This document shows, one piece after another, positions 55,660-64,000 of a stretch of 64,000 nucleotides of DNA. A model generated the notes under the pieces. It worked only from the letters and a program-made list of their open reading frames with translations, was not told the DNA's origin and ran no database searches. The stretch's first letter is position 1. Every line of letters begins with the position of its first letter. Made by a program: the position numbers and the translations under genes. Source of the DNA: Molanna angustata (taxonomy: Eukaryota; Arthropoda; Insecta; Trichoptera; Molannidae); assembly GCA_963576475.1 (NCBI GenBank), contig OY754968.1, positions 19,504,234-19,568,233 of the forward strand. Reading direction: 5' to 3'.

Positions 55660-56092
55660 TTAATGTGGTCTGTGTTGATAAATGGCTGTGATACTTTGAC
55701 GCTGAAGGTTAATACCATGAATAGGTTGGAAGCTATGTGGTTGCATCGCAGAATGCTCTAAATACCTTCAGAAGTTACAAATTCAGAAGTCTTAAGTCGA
55801 GCCAGGACAACCAGGCATATCTTGTCAACAATAATGGTCGGCAAGATCGCATATCTGAGCCACATAATGAGGGGAGAAAAATCCCACTTGTTCCAATTAA
55901 TACTGGAAGGCAAGATAGACGGTTGCCGAAGACTGGAAAGAGACAGATGGCCTGGCTACGTAATATCAGGGAATGGATGGACATGAGAACTGTGGACTGT
56001 GGATATTCCGGGCAGCACAGGACAGAGAGGGAATGCAATCTCCAACGTCGGGGGCTCCTGACGGGACACCAGAAGTAGAAGAAGGGGATTAC
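55660..56092 (+). pseudogene. LINE C-terminal fragment (same family as the LINE at 31592-32685)
   Basis: In pieces across two frames: CDTLTLKVNTMNRLEAMWLH and RRML, TNSEVLSRARTTRHIL, AYLSHIMRGEKSHLFQLILE and GKIDG, then RQMAWLRNIREWMDMRTVDC. It ends CCAACGTCGGGGGCTCCTGA with a GAAGTAGAAGAAG tail. The order EAWTL..LHRRML..LGHIMRGEKY..GKIEGRRGVGRK..WLRNIREW equals that of 31592-32685. Stops and shifts make it non-functional. Confidence 0.85.
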
Positions 56093-56232
56093 CGTCTATG
56101 CAATTTTGACGATTGTCAAAATCGTCCATATCGTTTAGGTACCTACATAATATATTATATTGATAAGCTTTTGCATTGTAACAAAATAATTTCTTGTTAA
56201 AAATAATATTTTGCGACTGGCAACTCATCCAT

Positions 56233-56790
56233 TTTTTACTCCTCACTAACCCAAGGGGATATAGTGGGGAGTTATGATTTCGCAATTTTTAAGGGTATTT
56301 TATTTATTGCAGATTATCAACTAGTATCATGCTGAGATTGTATTCTGTAAGTTTCGTCACAATGTATCTGTGTGTGTGCGATGTACGGCGTGTTTATTTT
56401 ACTTTATCGATTATAGACTAAAGTAGGTACTCATTTGATTATTTTCAAAATTTGCAAATATATATACCTATATCTAATACTCGCTTAGACCCCATTAGAT
56501 TTTGAAGGATATCTGAATAGTGCTTCTCAATTTTTTTAACTGTCAAATATTTCTAAGTGACCCCAAGCTCAAGAAAATTAATATAGGAAATTTTTATTTT
56601 CAAATTGATATAAATGCACATCACTTTCATAAAATGGCATTGAAGAGTTATCAAGTTTTCACAATAAAATATTTAAATAAAAAATAATCATTTCGTGAAA
56701 ATGCTGAATATTTTCCATACAAAATTTGAATAATTTATAGAATGACTTGTTAGTGAGGAGTATAGTGTTGGCCACAACCCACTCGTTTTA
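56233..56790 (+). mobile_element. MITE family D, most complete copy (D4)
   Basis: Left end ACTCCTCACTAACCCAAGGG, right end TTGTTAGTGAGGAGTATAGT followed by GGCCACAACCCACTCG. ACTCCTCACTAAC and its inverse form a 13-bp inverted pair near the tips. The body carries GGATATAGTGGGGAGTTATG, CAACTAGTATCATGCTGAGA, TTTATCGATTATAGACTAAA, TTTTGAAGGATATCTGAATA and CTGAATATTTTCCATACAAA. About 560 bp with no coding: a non-autonomous DNA element of unknown superfamily. Confidence 0.78.
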
Positions 56791-57124
56791 CATTGGCAAC
56801 GTCCGTCCGTTCGGTACCTAGTGTCCTGTCCCCTCTCAGTGTATTGTGTAGCGCGATCTGAATGTTTAGCGGAAAATTGACATTGTACGGCAATAAATAT
56901 TATGTTGTGTGGTGTGGCGGTGTATGAGCGTGTGTAACACCAGTAGGTAGTAGTCAGGGTGGCGTGGCGTGGCGTGGCCACCAGCCGCCTCTAGCGCACT
57001 CATCTCAATATCTTAATTGGGACCTACCACCGTACATGGGAAATTTATACTTTCCGATCGGAAACTGAGACCCGAGCACACACACCTTAAAACATAACAC
57101 ATCATTGATTCTCAAATATTATTC
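56791..57124. other. No gene; GGCGT short tandem
   Basis: GTGGCGTGGCGTGGCGTGGC (56959-56979) is a small tandem repeat in otherwise balanced sequence. Nothing else is supported. Confidence 0.4.
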
Positions 57125-57290
57125 GCTACTCCAACCACCATCCACTCTGTCTTATGGGGAAGGTAAACAGTACGCTAAGTTAGCGATAAGAAAAAAATGC
57201 ATAGCACGAAAAGTAGCTCATGGGGCCCTTTAGATTGGCAATCTCGGCACCATAGTGCGAAAAGAAATATTGACGAATGTGAATGGATGT
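57125..57290 (+). repeat. Interspersed repeat E, short copy
   Basis: CGCTACTCCAACCACCATCC, ACAGTACGCTAAGTTAGCGA, GCATAGCACGAAAAGTAGCT, ATCTCGGCACCATAGTGCG and TGACGAATGTGAATGGATG. Confidence 0.7.
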
Positions 57291-57344
57291 AATCAAATAT
57301 TACATAATCCTACAAAGAAATTTAATAATACCTACATATATGCA

Positions 57345-57440
57345 TAGCGCGCTGAGTTTGTAATCCAGTGGTCGCGAGTTCGACAGCACAAGCATTTATG
57401 CTTAATTTAGGGAATTTTTGAGGATATACCTACTTGTTTC
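57345..57440 (+). mobile_element. SINE family S1 with internal deletion
   Basis: GCATAGCGCGCTGAGTTTGT, AATCCAGTGGTCGCGAGTTC, then a jump directly to ACAGCACAAGCATTTATGCT and TTTAGGGAATTTTTGAGG. The ATCCTGCC...TTCACCTATA part is missing. Confidence 0.8.
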
Positions 57441-57454
57441 AAGGAAAAAATATG

Positions 57455-57595
57455 AAAGGAGAAATTTATTTAAATTCATCATTTCACGCAAATCTTACTT
57501 CTCTGGACTGAAAACACTGGATAGTTTGAAGGATTTGTCAATAAATTCGCTACTTGGACAGGATGTAATAAAGTGGTAAATAAATAAATAAATAA
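57455..57595 (+). mobile_element. SINE family S2, 5'-truncated copy
   Basis: GGAGAAATTTATTTAAATTC, TTTCACGCAAATCTTACTTC, GAAAACACTGGATAGTTTGA, CAATAAATTCGCTACTTG and a TAAATAAATAAATAAATAAG tail. No tRNA head is present. Confidence 0.75.
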
Positions 57596-57609
57596 GACAA
57601 AAATATAAA

Positions 57610-57745
57610 ATAGATCGGTGACAAATATATTAGCGAGCTGGATAAGTAATCAACTGGACGCAACTTTGAATCCTGGCTTGACCGATTTCCTTCACCTTTC
57701 GCACAAGCGTATTAAGCTCAATTTAAGGAATAGGGATGTATAATA
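57610..57745 (+). mobile_element. SINE family S1, decayed copy
   Basis: AGCGAGCTGGATAAGTAATC, TTTGAATCCTGGCTTGACCG, ATTTCCTTCACCTTTCGCAC, AAGCGTATTAAGCTCAATTT and AAGGAATAGGGATGTATA. Confidence 0.75.
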
Positions 57746-57821
57746 TATAAAATATTTGATATTTTTATGATTTGATCTGGGATGCATACGAGACAGGTTC
57801 TTAGATTAAATACATCAACGC

Positions 57822-57869
57822 ACCCGATTTGACATTTCTTCTTCATGGTTTTGAAATGTCAAATCGGGT
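57822..57869. repeat. 16-bp perfect inverted repeat with 16-nt loop
   Basis: ACCCGATTTGACATTT (57822-57837) is exactly complementary to 57854-57869. It is a candidate fold-back end or structured RNA, with no neighbours that would explain it. Confidence 0.85.
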
Positions 57870-59229
57870 TGGGAATATATTTGTTAACAGATATTATGAC
57901 TGGCATTTTTACCTGATTGATTAATGTGAGCTATTTGTCTGTTTTGATGTTAATTGAAGTAGTGGTTATTTAGTTATTAGTTCAAAGTATTTGGATTGTG
58001 TGTCTTTTGATTGTGTAGAGACGAAACTTTCATCAGTCAGTTCATAAGTATATTGTCACTGCAAAATGGTGAACTGAACAGGGTCCAAACTAGCTGCCCA
58101 ACTATGAGACATTTATATGTATAGTCTCCTAGTTCGGCAGCAGTAATCAACTTGTGTGTATCATTATCATAAAATGTAACGGATAACAAAATATTTTTTT
58201 TTGTCTTATTATATATGAGGATTATAAAATATACCCACGTATAAATTAAATAATTAAAATCTCATAACAAAACAGGCATTGGAAGCAGGGGCGTACCTAA
58301 AATCTTCAGATTACGCAAACCCTGAAAAAAAAATTGGGAAATGTCGAATATTTAAAGATTTTTAGCATAATTTTATCGTTGATCATTTCTGCGGCCATGA
58401 AAAATATATTTCAACAACATGCCAAATAATATTTACATTTTATAGCTCTGAAAAGGATTATATTATTTAAGTTTCAATTTTCAATCTTGTAGTATGTTTG
58501 CAATAAAAAAAACATTGTCTTGAATTAATAATATATTATTTTATTTAAATGACAATTTTACCAACCAGTAAGTATATTTTTTTTATGTATTGCTTTACAC
58601 ATTATATTATTGTAGTCAAGCCAAGGTTTTCGGCTTCTACAAGCTATTCCGCTACAGATTGGAAGAATGAAGTACCTATTATTATTTTTGCAAATAACAT
58701 CCTAATAGGGTTAGAAGCCAAGAAAAATATATAAAAAACAGTTTTATACCAATTTTTATTTTATTATTGTCAAAATGTATTTAAGTCCATAAGAAATATA
58801 AAATTTAAAAAAGATGCGCTTTTGAGAAATGTTGGGAGGGCATTGTTCACATTTTTACGACCCACCTAGGGTCGCTGGTAAAAAAACAAGGGTGCCACTG
58901 ATTTATGACCAGCTTAAATTTCACGGTTTGTTGTTACTAATTCAAATTGAGATTTGAACTACTGGGTCACCCTTTGGAGATCAAATTTTAATATATATTG
59001 TACGGGAGAATGGGAAACGGCAAAGTGTCTGATCGAATATAAAAAATACATATCGTTGGAAACTAGTCACACGTGAAGGTTTTCAAAAAATACAGATACA
59101 TCCAACATCCCGACACCAAAATTCAAACCATATATTTTACATTTGGTTTGCTGGTACTCTTGCAGACTATTGAATACAATCAAGATTTAAGCGCTCTAGG
59201 AATAATCCTGAATCATTAAATGGCGCTTT
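57870..59229. other. No gene seen
   Basis: A/T-rich. The 61-codon frame at 58549-58734 has no domain, and 58850-59060 is more balanced but unassigned. Confidence 0.4.
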
Positions 59230-59470
59230 GCAAATCCTTCTTCTTCTTCATCTTTTTGTATATGTATATCTATGATCAGTTTTACAGGTCCTGGGACGAG
59301 GATATCCAGCTTTACCTCCATCTCTTTGATAGTCTTCCCGGTGGTCGGCGTCTCTCTGGTATCTCGCGCATTACAATCTTTGGCAGCCTTTCTGGATTCA
59401 TCCTCTTAACATGATCTCTCCAGAATCGTCTTCTTTGCCTGCTCTACCTTACAATATCAAGATAGGTCTT
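59230..59470 (-). pseudogene. LINE C-terminal fragment
   Basis: Minus strand: DHVKRMNPERLPKIVMREIP, then ERRRPPGRLSKRW. This is the 'GHVxRMxxxRLPKxxxxxxxxGRRRPGRPxxRW' end of many insect LINEs. It is followed by an AAGAAGAAG-like tail (complement of CTTCTTCTTC at 59240-59249). It is a different LINE lineage from those with the GRPKLRWLDG motif. Confidence 0.7.
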
Positions 59471-59499
59471 AATGCAAATCCTTAATATTATATATCGCT

Positions 59500-59815
59500 A
59501 CACACACCACCACCCGCTCTGCATATGGGGACTGTAAACGACCCCTTCACAGAGCGATAAATGAGCGACAAAAATACACAGCACGAAAAGTAGCTCATGG
59601 AGTTACTTTACCCAATAGATGATCAATCTTGGGACCATAATGCAAAAGGAACAATCGACGAATGTAAATAGAAGATTCGCACTCGTGGACTATCATCGAC
59701 TTCAGATATTTTTAAATGAAAAGCATTAAAGGTGTGACGTGTGACTAAGATCTCTTCATCCATAGGCACCATTACAAGACAGAACTTCTTGAAGGCTTTA
59801 AAATTGTTGTTAATA
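59500..59815 (+). repeat. Interspersed repeat E, third copy
   Basis: CACCACCACCCGCTCTGCAT, ATGGGGACTGTAAACGACCC, GCACGAAAAGTAGCTCATGG, ATCGACGAATGTAAATAGAA, ATTCGCACTCGTGGACTA and AAGGCTTTAAAATTGTTG. Confidence 0.72.
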
Positions 59816-59831
59816 TTATATTATGATTATT

Positions 59832-59880
59832 AGTGGCATGTAACATATGAGATTCAACTGTCGATAGCAATAGGATTCAA
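59832..59880 (+). mobile_element. Family A, solo left-end fragment
   Basis: GTGGCATGTAACATATGAGA, TTCAACTGTCGATAGC. Only the terminus is present. It directly follows a family E copy. Confidence 0.65.
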
Positions 59881-60582
59881 TAGATCTTCTAAGGTTCAAT
59901 TTTATTATCCAAATCGATATTCAGAATAATTTTAAAGATGCCTATAAGTTAAAGTATTTACATTAGGTACAAACATTGCATCGAGTTAAACGGTGTGAGC
60001 TGTCTCACGCAAAGAAACAATGCAATTTCTTGTAAGAATTTGTACGCAATCTTCTTGTTCATCAAATAGTATACGTGGTATCCTTCGAGGAAACAATTAT
60101 CGAAATAGGTCTATTTAACTTGTTTACAGTCTAGGGAGAGAAAATACTATAGATACCTATGATTGTAAGTTAAGTGTTTTGTCTGTCTGTTCTGTTCGTC
60201 AGGAAATGGTCTGCCGGATGTTGATAGAGGTACCTATAGGTACAAGCTCATGTGTGTGCTTTAGTGTTGACGGAGGTCAGGAACAAACAACAATTACACT
60301 CTTTTATTCATATACACTTATTATATATTTCAAAGTTTACTTCTTGAATGTTTCAAGTTATCCAATTGATTTTTCCGTGGGTGGTAATGCACAATTAAAG
60401 TAATTAAATAAGCTTATAATAATATTTGTTCGAATTGTTGAATGGCACTTGAAATTCTTCTTGAGAAATAAAATGAATTTGATTATTTAATTCCTTTATA
60501 AGGAAACATTATGTACTTTTAAATTTTTTAGACTTTGAAATTGAGAATAACTTTAAGTGGCTTATGTTTAGGATAACCAGAC
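59881..60582. other. No gene seen
   Basis: A/T-rich to moderate. The 74-codon frame at 60179-60403 has no recognisable domain. Confidence 0.4.
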
Positions 60583-60895
60583 GGTTATATATTTATTTAT
60601 TTATTCATCTTTCTGTACATTATATAAACAAATATATTCTACACAGGCGGGCTTATTGCCATTAGGCCATTTCTTCCAACAAACCAGATTACAAAGTATG
60701 ACAAAATTGTGTATGTACAACAACAAAATAATAAGAGCAATAAAACAGAGATAATATAAGTATACATAATACTAAGTTACAATTAAAACAAGAAAAAAAA
60801 AAAGAAAAATACTTCATAGCAAAAAAAAGGAAATGGGAAGGACAAGGAGAGGAAATCGGGATCATGTGTTCAGGGATAAATATTCCTTCTTTAGT
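60583..60895 (-). mobile_element. LINE L 3' end
   Basis: TTATTTATTTATTCATCTTT, CACAGGCGGGCTTATTGCCA, CCATTTCTTCCAACAAACCA, ATTACAAAGTATGACAAAAT, GGAGAGGAAATCGGGATC and AGGGATAAATATTCCTTC. Very similar to the nested copy at 7456-7744, so both derive from one subfamily. Confidence 0.85.
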
Positions 60896-60989
60896 TTTTT
60901 ATTGAAAATACAAGAGAAAGCTTTATGAATTGTGTGTCCAATGTTTAGGTACCTACTTATAAACTAGAGAATATGATGCTAACACTTGC

Positions 60990-61165
60990 AAATAAACGGA
61001 AGCTGAGGTGTGTGCAGTGTGCCATGGAGAGACAATAATTCTAGAGACCTTGAGAGACAAAAGACAAAAATCGTGGACATTTTTGATAAAGTCTTTAGAT
61101 CGGAGAGCGTGGAAGAGTTTTGAAAAGGTCTACATACAGCAGTGGAAAGAAGAGAGCTAGCAGTA
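60990..61165 (+). pseudogene. RTE-like LINE fragment with internal deletion
   Basis: KRKLRCVQCAMERQ (about 60996-61040) is joined after a short gap to RSESVEEF-type sequence, and in another frame RRAWKSFEKVYIQQWKEES (61095-61155). The outer words match 'RKLKVAQRAMERAMLG' and 'DRxxWxSLxxxYVQQW' of a LINE common in moths and other insects, normally separated by about 130 codons. So the middle is lost. Confidence 0.65.
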
Positions 61166-61329
61166 AGTAAGCGTGGAAGTCCCTGTGTTATATTTGGGAC
61201 TTTATGTATTGCATCTAAAACGAAAACAAAATGCTAAAAGTACCTATAAATGTTTTTTTACCAATGTAGTAAAACAGATATATTATCATTTTTGAAAACA
61301 GATAGACTTGATATATTTTTCTTTTTAGC

Positions 61330-61645
61330 TTTCTTATCAGTTTCAATCCTGGGATTGGTTTGTAACAGCTATAGCTGCCTCTCTTCTACTCCACTCCGCC
61401 CTGTCCTCTGTCAGCCTCTTCAGCCTCATATTAGTAAACATTCATATTTTGGCCATTTTATAAGAGGAGAGAAGTACGGGATCATTCAGCCAGGATCAAG
61501 AGAAGATTAAGGGCCGCAGAGGTGTCGGAAAAAGATGGCTCTCGTGGCTCTGAAACATTCGTGAGTTTATAAGGATTGGTCTAAGGAATGTGGAGGAGAT
61601 TCTATTACTGCCCAGGACCGAGAGTCTCTCAAGCGATATTCTTAA
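61330..61645 (+). pseudogene. LINE C-terminal fragment
   Basis: FGHFIRGEKYGIIQPGSRED, then in other frames GRRGVGKRWLSWL-like and NIREFIRIGLRNVEEILLL followed by AQDRE. The order equals the end of the LINE at 31592-32685. Broken by a stop after GSRED and at least one frameshift. Confidence 0.78.
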
Positions 61646-63411
61646 ATTATCTATGCGACAGCTTTGTCACCTCATGTATCGTGGGTTTCATTCTTTACGA
61701 TCCAATTTCCTAATAGATGACGTTAGAAATAAGGTTTCTCGTTTTTACACAGATGGCGATGGTGTATTCAACTTATTTAAAAGTGTTTTAATAATGGCAT
61801 TTAACATGTAGTATATAGAGTTTTGAATTGAAATGTATGTCAATTAAACGATATACTTGGTGAACGTTGAACAGGCGCTGAATGTAATCACGTAAACCAG
61901 CCGATAAGGTCGTAATGTGCCAATTTTGCCGGTTCTCCTATAAAAATCAAACTGTCAGATAGCATCCTAATGATTGAGTGGGATATCATGTAAACTATAT
62001 AAGAAGAAGAACTTCATCTTTATTGAGCTATAAAATTAAATAATAGTTTATTTGTTCACAGTGAACCCTGTTGGCAAGAACACTAAACTAGCAATAGATG
62101 TATCAGTGAATCGACGATTTTCCCGATTGTTTATAAACAACGACGATTTTCTCATCTTCCAACTTTCTCGCTCGGGTGATTTTGTCTGTGGGTATTTTGT
62201 TGGTAATTTCTAGCGCATCACTTGCACCAATTTGTTTTAACAAAATTGTTTCTGAGCCCAATTTACTTAATGGGCTGCCATTCAGACTAGATGCACTCTA
62301 GATATACTTACTTCTTCTTAATATCGGAACAATGCACCCAAGAGACATTTGCAATTTATTTCACAATCTGCGAACGTATTAACCGTCGATGTACAAATAT
62401 AGGTCGTTGATATTCATTCATGTATTTTCACTCTTCACTTCTATGAATTAGTAGTGTTAATATTATGTAATGAATTCCTAAAACCGGTATCATACATACA
62501 TACAAACAAACAAACAAACAAACCCGCCATGTCCTTAGGGAAGCCAAGAGAACCGAACGATATATTTCTATCTTCTATCTTTTCAAGCTTCTTACATGTC
62601 CCCTTTTGACAATGAATGGTCCTGCTTTCTTTTTTTGGATATCTTGTTTCATTCATATCGGCATAGTATATTTTCTTCGTCAGACTATACCTATAATATT
62701 AATGTGGCAACCGGTAGTTGATTTAATCAAATTTAATAACTTATCGAATGCTCTGCAATCGAGTCATTTTGTTATTTTAGGTTAACAGTTAATTTATAGT
62801 TTGATAGTAATAATTATGTGATATATTTAGTTATATTTATACTAACCATCATTTCATAAATACAGCAATAGAAAATTATAAAAACAATCAACAAATAATA
62901 GATTCACTCTCTCACACATACATATAGGTACATGAACATTAGGTAGGTACGTATGGGAGGGTTCACCTTCACATACATAATTTAAATACGTAATTTATTT
63001 TAATCTTGGAATGCCTACAATTTACGTATTTGTATTCAATTGAATGTTCTTTAACATATGGTTCATTGGGGCAGGTCATGGAGATCCTGACACCAGTTTA
63101 TTTTGGTCGGATATGTGTCAAGTAAATTGCAGACAATTAGATACTGTCTACAGATAATGCTTAGGTATTGAATTGTTTTTGCTTTTTAACAGTTGAAAAG
63201 CATTGAGGTAGGTAAAGAACAAAGCAAATATGTGTAATGTGTACCTACCCATTGAACCAGAAACCAAAATATACTGTAGAGGCTTAATATACTTCGTACC
63301 TGTAATATATCATATATTCATACATCATGGGTCGATAGTCTCCAATGAAAGAGTTTTGAATATGATGGAGAAATAGAGAATGTATAAAATATACATTTTC
63401 ATGAAGCAAAA
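61646..63411. other. No gene seen; reversed module and (CAAA)n
   Basis: At 62490-62570 a reversed ~90-bp module is present (CATACATACATACAAACAAA, CCGCCATGTCCTTAGGGAAG, GAGAACCGAACG). 61850-62350 has moderate composition (GAATCGACGATTTTCCCGAT, ACGACGATTTTCTCATCTTC) without assignable function. Confidence 0.4.
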
Positions 63412-63540
63412 AAGAACGACCGTGTCCTTGTGAATAGTACATATTATACATCCTCTAAATCAGAGGTTCCCAAAAATTGTTTTTCTCGTAGACCACTTTC
63501 AAAATTTTACTGGTTTCAGTGGACATCCTGCTGCTAGATT
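63412..63540. mobile_element. S1 SINE tail joined to a hAT-like terminus
   Basis: Bases 63412-63460 (ACCGTGTCCTTGTGAATAGT, ACATATTATACATCCTC) are the S1 tail in reverse. At 63461 CAGAGGTTCCCAAAAATTG starts, followed by TCGTAGACCAC, words typical of a hAT terminal region. Only one end is visible, and a LINE L tail follows. Confidence 0.5.
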
Positions 63541-63544
63541 TCTA

Positions 63545-63659
63545 CTTCTAGTTGATGACATAATATATAATTTTATCGTACTTTGTATTCTAGTTTGTTG
63601 GAAGAAATTGCCTAATGGCAATAAGTCCACCAGTATGCAATATATTTTATTGTACAAAA

Positions 63660-63665
<6 letters not shown>
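63545..63665 (+). mobile_element. LINE L 3' end at the window edge
   Basis: ACTTTGTATTCTAGTTTGTT, GGAAGAAATTGCCTAATGGC and AATAAGTCCACCAGTATGC, then the tail. Confidence 0.82.

Positions 63666-64000
<335 letters not shown>

Overview
This window looks like AT-rich, repeat-dominated nuclear DNA from an animal, most likely an insect. Supporting signs are several tRNA-headed SINE families, many non-LTR retrotransposon (LINE) remnants with (TAAA)n tails, hAT and pogo/Tigger-type DNA transposons, a Penelope-like retroelement, fold-back MITEs and long microsatellites. The LINE tails and frequent GTAGGTACCTAC-type words fit Lepidoptera or Hemiptera, but the sequence alone does not settle the order. 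I found no intact host protein-coding gene, no rRNA, no functional tRNA, no CRISPR array and nothing prokaryotic. Every coding stretch I can recognise is a decayed transposon gene, apart from one unassigned remnant at 46514-46774.

Layout. 0.6-2 kb: a hAT element with a perfect 8-bp target duplication inserted in frame inside a LINE remnant, next to a second LINE remnant in opposite orientation. 4-10.4 kb: two copies of an interspersed family (here 'family A', ends TCCAACTGTCGA), one split by a LINE tail, plus a tRNA-derived SINE, a (TTTA)n tract and two stretches that read as unique, possibly regulatory DNA. 10.8-15.2 kb: MITE family D, LINE ends, a SINE and two more family A copies. 15.7-17.2 kb: a LINE C-terminus and a Penelope-like element with an open GIY-YIG endonuclease frame between 172-bp inverted arms that carry a hammerhead-ribozyme-like core. 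20.8-24.4 kb: SINEs, an inverted pair of LINE tails, a perfect 23-bp hairpin and repeat family E. 25-31 kb: fold-back family G, family A with a long GT tract, and MITE D with a nested MITE. 31.17-33.90 kb: a pogo/Tigger-like transposon bounded by TA, interrupted by a LINE.

35-43.9 kb: a hAT-type MITE, a tail-to-tail SINE pair, a SINE split by a second hAT element, a perfect 16 x 23-bp satellite-like array, two degenerate LINEs and a third MITE D copy. 44.5-51 kb: fold-back G copy 2, a ~390-bp TA tract, a palindromic element, a GC-rich unique stretch, a TTAA-flanked MITE and a 14-bp minisatellite. 51-64 kb: more SINEs of three families, LINE fragments, MITE D copy 4, family E copies and a terminal (AAAT)n tract that runs off the window.

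There is no operon-like cooperation. The working relationships are parasitic: SINE family S2 has a 3' tail resembling the LINE L tail (probable LINE partner), nested insertions give a relative chronology, and the same microsatellite sits at the same place in two copies of family A. Boundaries of old repeats are approximate because they were judged by eye.
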